DNA from: Rhizomys pruinosus
Taxonomy: Eukaryota; Chordata; Mammalia; Rodentia; Spalacidae
NCBI GenBank assembly: GCA_009823505.1
Contig: VZQC01006291.1
Span: 1,676,045 to 1,740,044, forward strand
Reading direction: 5' to 3'
Length of the DNA: 64,000 bases
The notes under the pieces were generated by a model, which was given only the letters and a program-made list of their open reading frames with translations, had not been told where the DNA came from and did not search any database. Position 1 is the stretch's first letter; the number at the start of each line of letters is the position of its first letter. Made by a program: the position numbers and the translations under genes. Below, one piece after another: positions 1 through 11,600 of this stretch.

Positions 1-163
1 GGTTTTTTTTAACCTCTATTCTATTTATTTGTTTTCCATCTTTTATATGACTGGGCTTCACTCAGGAATTTTCTTCTAATATATATTCCAGTTAACTGAT
101 TCTTTCTTCAGCTATGACTAATCTTGAGTGCGCTTACCAAATAAAGTTCTTGATGTAAAGTGA
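1..163. other. Unclassified AT-rich sequence, possibly old L1 remnant
   Basis: The wording around 60-130 (pyrimidine-rich, with a 'gattctttcttcagct' stretch) resembles old mammalian L1 sequence, but the match is from memory and weak. No coding potential is seen. Confidence 0.25.
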
Positions 164-190
164 AAAATAAATAAATAAATAAATAAAAAT
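164..190. repeat. (AAAT)n simple repeat
   Basis: About six tandem AAAT units are read directly. It may be the tail of a retroelement lying just upstream. Confidence 0.85.
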
Positions 191-270
191 ATGTTTTCGT
201 AAAAAAAATTTTTGTGAACTTAATACATTTTGATTATATTTATATCTCTTCCCATATCTGTACCCCCTTT

Positions 271-287
271 GTGTGTGTGTGTGTGTG
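271..287. repeat. (TG)n microsatellite
   Basis: Eight uninterrupted GT dinucleotides are visible. This is a short array. Confidence 0.9.
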
Positions 288-944
288 ATCAGGTTTGTCC
301 TCAAATGCCCTTCAGTGTGGGTCCATCCGCTGGAGCCTGGTCAACCTACCAAGGGCTTCACCCTTAAATGAGACTGAATCTCCCATTCCCAGAAGTCATG
401 GGTCGCCAGTTTCTCTCTCAGATGGGAGTGGGGTTTCTTACTTCCCTGGGTCTATGTTGGGTTTTTGTCTGGCTTGAGCTTAGGATACACAGCCTTTTTT
501 ATTTTCTATTAGGATATTTTTCCAGGAAAGGCAGCTTCCACTCTCTGAATTCTAATACATGGACGCCTGGGTGATGCCACTTACTGCCTCATGCAACTTG
601 CTCTAACACATGACAGACTCTTTTGCCCCAGAACATTCTCATTTGAAGGACATATGATGCTGAGAAAAGGGACACAGTTCATATTTTTATGTCAGTCCTT
701 AAAAGTAAGATTATACTGCCAGGCTGCTACAGTTCAATGTTCCTAATCTCTTCTTGGCTCAGCTCATAATGGAATGCTGATTGGCATGCGTAATCTTGGA
801 GTAAGCCAGAATAGTTTTTGTTGTCAAGATAGAGCATGGGTCGAGGAGGGAGTATGGCTTTGTTTTTTATTGCTTCCTCAACCCAGTATCTAGAAGTCCA
901 TTATCTTTCCCAAATATTCTGAATACAAATAACACTTACAGTTT
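288..944. other. Unique sequence, no gene seen
   Basis: Overlapping open frames of 60 and 68 codons lie at 295-574. Neither has recognisable domains or plausible splice context. I see no repeat family here. Confidence 0.5.
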
Positions 945-1075
945 TGCCTATATGTGTTAAACACCTGCTGGATGTCAAGGGAGGAATGACATACTTTATG
1001 GTATGCTCCTTTAATCCTTCAGGGCTCCATAGCAGATAATTGTTATTATCCAAGTTTGTATATGATTGGACTGAG
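945..1075 (-). mobile_element. MIR SINE remnant
   Basis: Read on the minus strand, the stretch follows the 3' half of the ancient MIR SINE: a 'ttaatccttcagg' core followed by a 'taattgttattatcc' segment. It is very diverged. Confidence 0.35.
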
Positions 1076-1864
1076 ACCTCACCCTGTAAACTTTTCCAAA
1101 ACCACTTAAGTATCTGATGGTGCCAAAGAAGAATTCAAAACAAGCTTTTAAAAGGAGCCCTAAATTATTATGGTTTAAGGAAGAATGTGGACTAGCAAAA
1201 ATGGAAGAATGATATTACAATCTTTTACAAAACATTCACAAGCTATAAATGGGAATTTCCACACAAAGCACAATGCTCTGCCTCTTGTTTAATCATTTTA
1301 CAGTGCTCAAAGCAAATCTAATTCTATCAGTTTTAGATGTTCTGACAAGGATGACTTTGTGACTCTGATACCTAAAATACGCTGCACAGATATGGATAGT
1401 TAGACCTGCTAGCAATGGAGATGAGGGATGTTCATCACAGTAACTGTAAGTCCTTCTGGTCTTGTTATGTGCCAAGTCGTACACAAGAACTTCATCTGCC
1501 AAAGCCCTAACTGCAGTGCAACAGAATATAATTGTTATTCATTTGATCCTCGTCACTGTGATCCAATGCTTGAGATAATTAGTTTATGGAAAGAAAAGTC
1601 TTATTTTCCTTCAGTTTTGAAGTTTTCAGTCCATGATCAAGTGGATTCATTTTGCTTCTTGTGGATGTATCAGACAGTGCTGGCAGAGAGTATGTGGTGG
1701 AATAACCTCCTCAGCTCAGAGGCAGGAAACAGAAGAGAAGAGGAAGGGGCCATAGCCCCACAACTGAGGGCATGTCCCCAGTGACCTGTGGGTCTGCCAC
1801 AGAGCTACATCTCCTAAGGGTCCACAACACTTTTAAATAATGTACCAATTAAATAATGCATGGA
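1076..1864. other. Unique sequence with a 118-codon open frame of unknown meaning
   Basis: The longest frame (1428-1784, plus) is Cys/Ser-rich with no domain I recognise. It starts mid-sequence and has no visible splice or promoter context. I consider it a chance frame. Confidence 0.4.
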
Positions 1865-2215
1865 TGCTTGGGGGATATTCAACATTCCAGATTATAGAAG
1901 ACTGTATTTGGAGATAGGGTCCTTCAGGAGTAAACAAATTCAAATGAAGGCCCTAGAGTGGGCCCTAATCCAATATGACAGGTATCCTCATAAGGGGAAA
2001 TGTGGGCACATATTGGCATAGAAGGAAGATTTTTGTAAAGACAGAGGGAGAAAAGCATTTACAAGCCAAAAAGTAGACCTTAGAAGAAATCAAGTCTGCT
2101 GGCATCTTGATCTCAGAGTTCTAGCTTAAAGAATAGTAAGAAATTAAGTATCTGTAGTTTAGGCCACCTGTCTGTGATACTTTGTTATGGCAAACTAGTT
2201 AACCTAGCATGTGTG
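1865..2215 (+). mobile_element. MLT1-like MaLR solo LTR (ancient)
   Basis: The order of words matches what I know of MLT1A-type LTRs of the ERVL-MaLR class: 'gactgtatttggagataggg', then 'gggccctaatccaatatgac', then 'cctcataag', 'acaagcc', 'cttgatctcagag', and an end near 'ctttgttatggca'. It is diverged by many substitutions and small gaps and has no internal coding part. It is plus oriented. The subfamily is from memory. Confidence 0.65.
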
Positions 2216-2896
2216 GGTTCACCCAAGCTAGGTCCTGGCGTGACTCTTGATGAGTATTGGTGTGTTTACTGAGTGGACAGAACAGTGAGGTGAGTGCTGT
2301 GGCATGTAGATCTCTACACATTGACATGCAGTCTGCAGTGTCGGTTTCATTTTGTGACATTTCCAGATCTGCTCACAATGCTGTGGACACAGAATCAGAT
2401 TTCCATGCCTTTCTCAGTGCTTCCACACTTGACAGCATGGGAGGGGGTATACAGGAGCCATTTCTTCCCCTTCCTGGTGTGACAGGGTGTGTATTTCTTC
2501 TTTCTCATCTTTAACTGAAACTCTCAGGACTTTCTTAACTACTAACTCTGCTTTTGCCTTAGGTCTATTCTGTTTGGGGCAAATTTCTTTTTACTTGCTG
2601 CTGTAGGTAAAGCTAATCTCAGATACTTAAGAGCTAGTTCTAAACAGGGTTAGCTAGATAGCTGCTTGCTTCTACTGACACACTATTGTGGATTTACATA
2701 GAGTTTTCTGTCTCTATGTCTTGCTTTTCTTTGTTCTCCTCTTTATATACATATTGCATTTTCATCTAACATCAGAAACAATAATTACTTTTTATAATTT
2801 AATAATCATTTCAATAAAATCAGCTCAGTCTATGATTAGTATACACAAGTGATATTTGTTACCATTTTCAAAGGTAAGAAATGTATTATCTTTTTA
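2216..2896. other. Unique sequence, no gene seen
   Basis: Two overlapping open frames (2257-2514 and 2294-2482) are short and unsupported. The 3' part, 2760-2890, is AT-rich. Confidence 0.45.
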
Positions 2897-3145
2897 AAAA
2901 TTAATGGATAGAACTAGAAGATCTAACACAGTCACAGAAAAAAAAGACAAATGGTATCCCTCATCCATTGTAAATATTTCTTGTGGGGAGTGATGCATAT
3001 TAGAAAGAACAACACCAACAACACCAACAACAGAAAAGACTGCATCAAAGAACTGACTGAAATGGTGAATCTGGTGGGGTGGGAGGGTTGGGAGAGGGAC
3101 ACAGGTCTATATTCAATTAGTGTATACATATATTTTTAAATTTTA
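2897..3145 (+). mobile_element. L1 3' end fragment
   Basis: It contains the L1 ORF2-end/3' UTR signature 'cacagtcacagaaaaa', then 'atggtatccctcatc', also present in the longer L1 at about 55.49-55.52 kb. A CAA-rich stretch and a G-rich tract ('ggtggggtgggagggttggg') follow. The 5' end is truncated. Confidence 0.65.
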
Positions 3146-3449
3146 ACAAAAGCATTATTTTATTAAAATCCAGTGTCCATGGGACTAGGATGTATATGTG
3201 TATACAAGGATGGTTTCTGCATACAAATGACCACATATGAATATATACAAACAAGAGAAAATATTATAATTTTTGCTGTTTTCTACCATGTTGCTTTTTC
3301 AGACAACTAGATTTACTCAGTATATAGACTGATAGTATAATTAATTCATCTTAATCTACAATGACACTCTTGATTGAGTTTCAGACTTCTGTTGTGGGAA
3401 TTCTTCAGTTTAAAAGAGACCACACTTTTAAAAAAATTACACATTCTCA
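3146..3449. other. Unique AT-rich sequence
   Basis: No feature recognised. Confidence 0.5.
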
Positions 3450-3645
3450 GGCTGGAGAGCTAGCTCAGTGCTTAAGAGCACTGGTTGCTCTTTCAGAGGA
3501 CCTGGGTTCAGTTCCCAGCACTCACATAGTAGCTAACTACTGTCTGTAACTCCAGTTCCAGGGTATCCAACACCCTCTTCTGGGCTCTGTGGGCATTGCA
3601 CAACACATAAAATATGCATACACATAAAATAAAAATAAAAAATAA
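3450..3645 (+). mobile_element. B2/B3-type SINE, older copy
   Basis: The tRNA-like head ('ggctggagagctagctcagt') carries a pol III A-box-like segment and the B box 'gggttcagttccc'. The tail is A-rich with AATAAA-like words. It lacks the 17-bp internal duplication seen in many other copies here, and its substitutions indicate age. Confidence 0.85.
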
Positions 3646-5105
3646 CTTATTTTTCAAAATTATATATTCACTGCAAATGAAGCTGAAAGACAAGGAAGAT
3701 CTATTTGATGACATAATATCTGGGTAAGCCTAATAGAATGTTTCAAACAGCCTTCCACCAAGTTGATGCCTATACTCTTTCCTTCCTAAAAAATTTGGAC
3801 ACAATTACCTTCAATCTAATCTACACATATTATTTTAGGGATTTCTTCATATTAGAGCATAGCAAGAGACCAGGCCACTTGACAATGTATTAAATGAGAG
3901 GTTTTGTATAAAATCAGGCCATGTTGTGGACTCAAGAATTCTTCCAGCTTCTGTGTCTAATTAATAATGTAAACATTTTGGGGGTCCCATATATTGAGGC
4001 AGGAATCTGAAACATATTCTTATAAATTATTTCCTGGTCTTTGTTCTTTGAGCTTCTAGGATTGAATGAAAATTGATTAGTGTATATTTAATTGATGTGA
4101 ATTTAACAAGTAATCAAATTTGCCCAAACTTTATCTACAAATCATATGGTATTTTAGGACTTAGTAAAAGTAAAAATGTCTATATTAAACAACATTGGTT
4201 AAAAGGTTTTAATAAAAATGGTAATACATTTAAGCTAATTAGAAATATAAATTGTTGTCCACATTTGTTTTACTTAAAATTTTATAACCACAACTTTGGG
4301 ATTAATGTATACAAATGTTCTCTATAACTTTTGTGTTGTACAGTATCATCTTGTAACATTTTCTTTTACCTGTAGGATAATTTAACTTAAGGAATTAAGT
4401 TTGCTTCCCAAATTAACAACATACAGTCACCCAAAACAGCTTGGGTAAATTTAATGAAATTTACACCTTGATTCCTGCCTATAGGTATGTGTACTACAAC
4501 TTCCTTCTTGAGATTCACGGGTCAAAAAATAAAAACCTAAAATAAAGGGGGATACAGTTATATATTAAATCTTTTTGTCAAATTTTTCAATTTAAATCTT
4601 AAAACTAACTATGGGAAAAGATTTGTATGTTCCCACAGGTCAGAACATCACCAACTTAATGGCTGAGAAAGAAAAGATACAGTCTTGCATTGTGCAGGAT
4701 GTACCAAAAAATATCAGCAGAGAAGTTGGCCCATCTAAATATTAAAAGGGAAAAAATTCCTCAGACTGCTACATGCATCAAACATCTCTGTGGTTCCTAT
4801 TTGTAACAACTGTTTATAATGAGCCCTAATGAACCTTACCTTCCCAGTGCTGCAAAGTTTTAATATGAGAGACTTTCTTACCTCCTTTTCATAGAACAAA
4901 GAAAAACATGATGGTGCTGAAGTCATTCCCTAACTGTAAATTAGAGCTGACTGTTATACAGGTAATCTCTTATAAAACCGGTATAACTGCTTTATTTAAT
5001 TGTCTTATAGACATAGGAACTGTGAAAAGGATTATTCTCTATTCAGAGCCAAATACAATACTAAAGTCTTTTTAAGCTGTGCAATTAAGCAAAATATATT
5101 AATAC
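3646..5105. other. Unique AT-rich sequence, no gene seen
   Basis: An 84-codon frame at 4073-4327 is Asn/Lys-rich, as expected of chance frames in AT-rich DNA. No repeat or gene recognised. Confidence 0.45.
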
Positions 5106-6084
5106 AGGAGAGCTCTGATATTAGCAATGGATTATTCTGCCAAGGAGATGTTGGCCAGGGGATCCAAGCCCCCCCAAAAGGTAAACTGGGATACCTGCAA
5201 GAAGAGAGGTGGTAAGGCCCTGCTGTTGAAGACCTGGCGTAAGCATGGGAAAGATGTATTGAGACCACACTTGCAAGTGTACAGTTGGTCTCTGGAATGC
5301 CAGAGAGTGTTACCAAAGGCCACTAAACCAATAAAGTAAATATTGGTCTCCTTGAGTCAAGCAAGACTCCTCCATCAGCATCAGCTATACTTCGCCCGCC
5401 TGGAAATACTGTGCAGCAGTGGCAGACATATGTCTGTATATCCCCAAAATAATTGGCTAGTATCTCTGTCCTTGGAAGAATAATTCATGGCTGATGTCAC
5501 AAGCTTACATCCTCTAGTGGTTAGGAGATGTTCTAAGACACAGTAAGACCTTGTCATCTTTTATAGAAAAAATATAGTTCATAGATTAGCATGCTACCCA
5601 AACATCTGTGTCTATAAAACTTAACCTACCATAATAATTAGTACCGTTTAAATAACTATATATCTAATTGCTTGTGCTTCATTAGTAGGATTGAAAGGTT
5701 ATTCCTGGATAAACTTTAACCCATGAAAGGAAACAACCCGAATTGATCATAGTCCAAAATGACATCTCCAGAGAAAGTAGACTGTTTTGGTTCTCACCCA
5801 CTTGTGCCCCTTTTCTAAGCCTAGGGAACAATCTGTGGAAGGGGGGGGGGACATGGTAGAATGTAAGGGCTGTGACTGAGGTGAATGGTGAAACTACAGC
5901 AATATAGACTAGACTCTTATTTGATCAACATGATTGTACATACAAGCCCCTCCAGCTGGATGGTGGGAGCCTTGGGCTGTGTGGGTTTGGGCATAGATGC
6001 TTGCAAACTGGTTTACCTTGAAGGATGCTTGTATTCACTACTTATTACTTATTGTTAAAAAAATCAAATAAAAAATATTGAGAA
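5106..6084 (+). mobile_element. Repeat family X, copy 1 (L1-associated, ~1 kb)
   Basis: From about 5226 this shares its whole order with copies at 22517-23501 (minus) and 29679-30782 (plus). Shared words include 'gtctctggaatgccagagag', 'aaaccaataaag', 'cttgagtcaagcaagactcc', 'ctaattgcttgtgcttcatt' and 'ttgggctgtgtgggtttggg'. Copy 1 extends at least about 100 bp further 5' than the others. It ends at 'caaataaaaaatattgag' without the G-rich 3' module that copies 2 and 3 have, perhaps lost where a SINE inserted. Short open frames are present on both strands, none recognisable. Confidence 0.7.
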
Positions 6085-6292
6085 AAAATTAATTTATTTT
6101 TATTGTATGTGGATAAGTGCTTTTCATCTACATTTTTGTATGTGTATCACTTATGTGCCTGGTGCCCCCAGAGGCCAGAGGAGGACGTCAGATCCCTTGG
6201 AAGTGGAGTTATGGATAGTCGTGAACTGCCATGTGGGTGTCTTCTGCAAAAGCATCATGTGTTCTTAACTGCTGAGCCATCTCTCCAGCCTC
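6085..6292 (-). mobile_element. B2/B3-type SINE
   Basis: A minus-oriented copy ending in 'gagccatctctccagcc', the reverse complement of the SINE head. It is older and diverged, and abuts the 3' end of repeat X copy 1. Confidence 0.85.
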
Positions 6293-6559
6293 AAGAATGC
6301 AATATCTTAATGAGACCACAGCGGAAGTGAAATCTTGATGCATCTAATGTAAATCACAGCATTTTCTGATTGGCATTTGCTTTTCAGTTCTGGCCACTTT
6401 GATTACACTGTCTCAACTTTTACTCTATTCTATATACTGTCTGTGCTACTATTTATTTAATATTTCTTTTTGCTAGGCACAGATTACCTTTTCATTGTCT
6501 TAAACAATATGTGATCTATTTGATACAACAGTTGTACTTTAAATGTGGAATCATTCTGG

Positions 6560-7010
6560 AAGGAGCAAAGACATTCTAAAGAGAGACACTTATGACCCTC
6601 CCTTCCACTGTTAGACTCGAAACAATGGTCCCCAGGGAATTGGTATTTACTCAGGAAGTCCGTGCTGGAAAAGAGCATAGGCTGAAGCCTCCCAGGAAGA
6701 AATTTCACACAGTTCTGACAATTTGTCAGAGCACCGCCTTGCAGGACAGACTGGAGCAGAGGTCAGATAGCTCAGTACTGCTCAGGACACACCTTGACCA
6801 GGACTTCAAGGTTCTACATAACTCTTGCACCCTATTTAAACCCAAACTTCAAGTAGGACTCTGAAGATGGACTTGGTGGACTTCTTCGTTTGTTCTTCTC
6901 TCCAATAAATCTCCTTTCTTTGCTTTCCATTATGACTTCTCTCTTTTAACTGGCCATCTGAAGATGTGTGGCTGAGTCCTGCTTGTTAGGGTTACCAGGG
7001 CTCAGGCTTT
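6560..7010 (+). mobile_element. Possible solo LTR
   Basis: A 'ccctatttaaaccc' TATA-like box (about 6830) is followed about 70 bp later by 'ccaataaatctcctttctttg', a polyadenylation signal with a pyrimidine-rich downstream element. This is the U3-R-U5 spacing of a retroviral LTR. The ends are not resolved, and I see no flanking internal region and no clear target-site duplication. A host promoter/terminator resemblance is the alternative. Confidence 0.35.
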
Positions 7011-7345
7011 GACCATAAAAACTTGGCTACTAAACATACATTCGAACACATGCATTATACCCAATATTTCAAGAATATTCACTAAATTAAATGCCCATAA
7101 AGTCTAGAGTACAAATGACCATTCAAGAAACACCTAATATCTTGTACATGAATGACAAGGATATGCCATTCTGTGACATACTCTGTGAACCTGAGCATAT
7201 GTCAACCACAAGTCTTGATGCTGTCCCAGATAATACTACATACTTGATTAAGCAAAGTATGCGTCCACCTAGCAGTCACTTGGACTCTATAGCTGTGATC
7301 GGTGGATGCTGTAGGCTTCCATTGTTTTTTGAAATGACAGACTCC
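7011..7345. other. Unique sequence
   Basis: A 91-codon frame (7091-7366) runs into the next SINE, so it is unlikely to be a gene. Confidence 0.5.
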
Positions 7346-7583
7346 GGGGCTGGAGAGATGGCCTAGAGGTTAAGAGCGCTGACTGCTCTTACAGAGGACC
7401 CGGGTTCGATCCCCAGCATCCACACGATGGCTGAGAACCACCTTTAACTCCGTTTCAGGGGAATCCGATACCCTCTTCTGACCTCCGCAGCATTTGCCCA
7501 ACATGGATGCACAAACCTACATGCAGACAGTACATTCATACACGTAAAAAATAAATAAAATAAAAAAATAGTTAAAAAAAAAA
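7346..7583 (+). mobile_element. B2/B3-type SINE, young-looking
   Basis: The head 'ggggctggagagatggccta' and intact B box 'gggttcgatcccc' are present. It is flanked by the target-site duplication GAAATGACAGA (7331-7341 and 7584-7594). It lacks the 17-bp internal duplication. The tail is A-rich with AATAAA. Confidence 0.93.
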
Positions 7584-7689
7584 GAAATGACAGATGCCAT
7601 TATTTTGTTTTCTCCTGCTGATCATTCAACTGTTCAGAACCTCCAGATATTTACATGGAGATTAGGAAACCAAACCAGTGAGAGAGGTG

Positions 7690-8530
7690 GTGCACCTGAT
7701 AGATGCTGGGGGATGACGCTGCAGGAGGGTCAGGTGACTGCATAGATGTTGGGGGATGACGCTGCAGGATGGTAAGGTGGCTGACTGCATAGATTCTGGG
7801 GGCTGACCCTACAGGATGATCAGGTGGCTGAGGCTGCATATATGCTGGAGGGCTGACCCTACAGGATGATCAGGTGGCTGAGGCCGCATAGATGCTGGGG
7901 GCTGACCATACAGGATGATCAGGTGGCTGAGGCCACATAGATGCTGGGGGCTGACCCTACAGGATGATCAGGTGGCTGAGGCTGCATAGATACTGGGGAT
8001 GACCCTACAGGATGATCAGGTGGCTGAGGCTGCATAGATGCTGGAGGCTGACCCTACAGGATGATCAGGTGGCTGAGGCTGCATATATGTTGGAGGGCTG
8101 ACCCTATAGGATGATCAGGTGGCTGAGGCTGCATATATGCTGGAGGGCTGACCCTGCAGGATGATCAGGTGGCTGAGGCCACATAGATACTGGGGGATGA
8201 CCCTACAGGATGATCAGGTGGCTGAGGCTGCATATATGCTAGAGGGCTGACCCTACAGGATGATCAGGTGGCTGAGGCTGCATATATGCTGGAGGGCTGA
8301 CCCTACAGGATGATCAGGTGGTTGAGGCCACATAGATGCTGGGGGCTGACCCTACAGGATGATCAGGTGGTTGAGGCTGCATATATGCTGGAGGGCTGAC
8401 CCTGCAGGATGATCAGGTGGCTGAGGCTGCATAGATGCTGGGGGTTGACCCTGCAGGATGATCAGGTGGCTGAGGCTGCATAGATGCTGGAGGGCTGACC
8501 CTGCAGGATGATCAGGTGGCTGAGGTTCTT
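7690..8530. repeat. 50-bp minisatellite, about 17 units
   Basis: The word 'gatgatcaggtgg' recurs at 7815, 7865, 7914, 7963, 8011, 8060, 8110, 8160, 8209, 8259, 8309, 8358, 8408, 8458 and 8508, a spacing of 48-50 bp. Two to three degenerate units precede the first. Units alternate between 'catagatgctggggg' and 'catatatgctggaggg' variants, suggesting expansion of multi-unit blocks. Confidence 0.95.
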
Positions 8531-9584
8531 AGATAGCTCAACCTCTTGACGGGCTTATTGGACAGATTTCAGAAATGGAGAAGAGGGGATGGGGTGCAGC
8601 TAATCCACCTGGTGACTCTTGTGCCCCTTTCCAAAAACACCTCCCTTTCTGCTTGTCTTTCATTAGGAAATTCTGCCACAATAAATATATTTCTATGATA
8701 CAGTTTTCAAAATTTAAGTCACTTATAATGCTGTAAATAACCTATAAGAGATATTACATAATAATGATACTAAAATACTTAAATTGGGCCCAAGTTGCCA
8801 TCAAACTTGAAATTCCTTTGTAGAAAACTACAGTATATTTTATAATGTAAACCAATAGAAATCTAACTTAAAAGTGAAGCAGCTAAGTTTCAGCCAATCA
8901 GAAGCAGTATTGTTCAGCCAACCATAAATAGCCAACTCAGCACAAATAAGGTCCAAGAAGGCCCAGGCTCTGCCGTGGTCAAATCAGAGATGATTCTGTG
9001 TCCAGCCTACAAATGTTGGCTGTTCATACTCTCGACTTTTTCTTTTAATCCTGGTTATGTTCAAAGCTATACTACAGGCTTTAGGTATCTTTTGGGGACT
9101 TGTGAAGAGAAAGGATGGAGGAGATGGAAGAAAATATGTTAAAGTCTTTCTCAGACACAGTAGAATGTCATGTACAATCCTTTCCTTAGCTTCCTTTCCC
9201 AGATTCTTCACAAAGTCCTTTCCTTCAGTTTGGAGGTATTTCTAGTTGCCAGGAACTCCACCCCCACCCCACCCCTACCCCACCCCTAGTTTCTCTAGCA
9301 GGTCCTAGGCTTATCTGTAGACAAAAAGAAGTCCGTTTCTATATAGTTAATACAAATCTGAGGCTACCTTTTTAATAAAGTAGCTTTCAGATCAAAGGAT
9401 CTAACTCAGTCTGTGCTGGATCCTCCCCAGAGCAAATGTTTTGCATTTAGTTTTGAAGACAATAGTTCAAAGATATTGCTTGTAATTGGCAATGTAGTGA
9501 TGAGCCAACGCACTACTTTTGCTGCTATTGTGAAGATATTCTGTAGATTTGATTCCTATCAATAATTAAGTGGTAAAGTTTATA
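8531..9584. other. Unique sequence with a CCAAT/TATA-like cluster
   Basis: No repeat is recognised. Around 8892-8931 there are two CCAAT-like words and a 'cataaatag' word (see findings). A C-rich stretch of ACCCC units lies at about 9257-9289. Confidence 0.4.
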
Positions 9585-9720
9585 CTTGATAGTGAGGGTG
9601 GGCCTCAGCCAATCAATTGAAGACCCTGAGAGCAAAAACTGAGGTTTCCAGGTGGAAGCATCTCCTGCCAGATTTCTCATCCTGTTCTATAAATTTTGGA
9701 CTTGGTAGTCTCATCTAGAG
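9585..9720 (+). mobile_element. Possible ancient LTR fragment
   Basis: 'gggtgggcctcagccaatca' followed by 'ttgaagaccctgagag' and a later 'ttttggacttg' resembles a common mammalian LTR-type repeat that I recall only in outline. The family is not assigned. Confidence 0.3.
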
Positions 9721-10458
9721 CCAAATTTTTAAACTTCCTCATGAAAACATATATCACATAAACACAGATATTATCAGTTCTGATTCTTGGAAGCACCCTA
9801 ACACACTTCACAGATGCATTATGCACACAGGAAGACATCCAATATTGCAAGGAGTATGAAAACCAGGCAGGTCCTGTCCCTAATCTCTAGTACATGTAAG
9901 TAGTAGCTGAAGGCAATATTTAGACTACATAGAAAAAGGGAATTCTAAGTGTGACTTTATAGCTGTCATCATACATTCGAAGGTCTTAAATGTAGAAGAC
10001 AATTCAAATTTGTTCTTGTTTTCTAAGGAAATTAAATTGTGCTCTAACAATAGAAGTTATAGTGAGTGGATGGAGGATCAATGTAAGTAAGAGATTATTA
10101 ATCATCAGCAGAGACTTGGTTCCTGTTGAAGAAGTGAGCTCACAAGGGTCAGCTTTCAATCAGAACTGTTCTACAAAGTTAGGAAAGAGACTCCTTGATT
10201 TGGTGGGAGAAAACATTCTTGCCTTGCAGAGAGGAGAAACAGGGCTTGTGAAAGTTTAGTAGCTGGCCTTACACCATTCAATAAATTATAGTGCTGTTTC
10301 CAAGCCTAGACCTGCATGACTCTGCACATTCCCTGTGGTTCTTGTGACAGAATGCATCCATGTGGAAACATTCTATTCGGTTTTTATAGTAAAATTCAAT
10401 TTACAAGCCTGAGCTGCAAGCATGTTCATTTGATCCTCAGCCCAGGCCTCCCAGTTCT
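9721..10458. other. Unique sequence
   Basis: No gene or repeat recognised. Open frames are 65 codons or fewer. Confidence 0.45.
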
Positions 10459-10668
10459 GTTTTTGTTAATGTTGTTGTTGTTGTTTGTTTTGTTTTGTTT
10501 TTCGTCTTTTTGAGGCAGGGTCTCCCTGCAGTCCCAGCTGTCCTGGAACTCTCTATGGAGACCAGGGTGGCCTTGAACTCACAGAGATCTGCCTACCTCT
10601 GCCTCCCAATTGCATCCCTCACCACTCCCAAGTGCTGGGATCAAAGGCATGTGTCATCATGCCTGGCT
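10459..10668 (-). mobile_element. B1 SINE
   Basis: A minus-oriented 7SL-derived B1: 'gaggcagggtctccctg' through 'ccttgaactcacagagatct' to 'gctgggatcaaaggcatgtg'. It has a T-rich left end and near-identical flanks (CAGGCCTCCC at about 10443 and about 10669) consistent with a target-site duplication. Confidence 0.9.
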
Positions 10669-10758
10669 CAGGCCTCCCAATTCTTTCTTCAGTTTTCTGC
10701 CTTCAGTCCAACATGGAAAATTCTTTTGTCAAAGGATTCAAGTGTAAAATATGAGTTC

Positions 10759-11002
10759 CTTTTTAATTTAATTTTATTTATTTTTATGTGTATGAATGTA
10801 TTGTCTGCATGCAGGTCTGCGCACCCGTGTCGTGCGATGCCGCGGAGGTCAGAAGAGGGTCTCGGATTCCCCTGGAACTGGAGTTCTCCTGGAACTGGAG
10901 TCACAGACGGTTCTCAGCCGCCATGTGGGTGCTGGGGATTGAACCCGGGTCCTCTGCAAGAGCGGTCAGCGCTCTTAAACGCTAGGCCATCCCTCCAGGC
11001 CC
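10759..11002 (-). mobile_element. B2/B3-type SINE with 17-bp internal duplication
   Basis: A full-length minus copy with perfect 14-bp target-site duplication TAAAATATGAGTTC (10745-10758 and 11003-11016). It carries the duplicated 'ctggaactggagttctc' segment that defines one subfamily here. Several CpGs are retained, consistent with recent insertion. Confidence 0.95.
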
Positions 11003-11419
11003 TAAAATATGAGTTCTTCCCTTAAGCAAATACTAATTGATGTCAGGTACTCATTATATACAACTGGAAACAAGATACACATGGACACTGCCTCTTGAAG
11101 AAACCTATTGTGAGCTATGAAGGCAAATATTAAGTTACAATCTACTTATTAGTATTAAAGGAGAATTGTCACTGATGCTGAGGAAAAGGATAGAATACTC
11201 ATAGAGTATTAAATGAGTACTTGTCTTTTCTAGAAGGTCAGAAGAGACATCTCTCAATAAGCAGTTTTCAAAGTGAAAGATGCATATTGGAAACCACTTG
11301 GAGCCCTTAAAGGACTGACCAGAGGCTAGTGTGGTTGGCTGATGAAGAAAAGCAACAGAGTCATGGGATGCAGCTGAGTGGTAGACCGAGCACCTCATGC
11401 AGAACCAACAGAATATCTA
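11003..11419. other. Unique sequence
   Basis: No gene or repeat recognised. Confidence 0.45.
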
Positions 11420-11558
11420 ACCTTTACATTTTATGTATGGGTATATATTTAGATCATTCATAACTCTCCCTGTCTCCATGCCAACTCTTGCTACATCACC
11501 CCCTCAACTGCTGATCAATTTCTTGTCCTCTTCTTTGGTGATTATTACATACACATTC

Positions 11559-11600
<42 letters not shown>

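Noticed and set aside
1428..1784. 118-codon plus-strand frame as a gene
   Set aside because: No domain, no splice or promoter context, and the composition is ordinary for chance frames.
5127..5339. 70-codon frame in repeat X copy 1 as a coding remnant
   Set aside because: No recognised family. The frame is not kept over the same length in copies 2 and 3.
7690..8530. CRISPR-like array
   Set aside because: The whole 50-bp unit is repeated with no variable spacers, and the context is mammalian.
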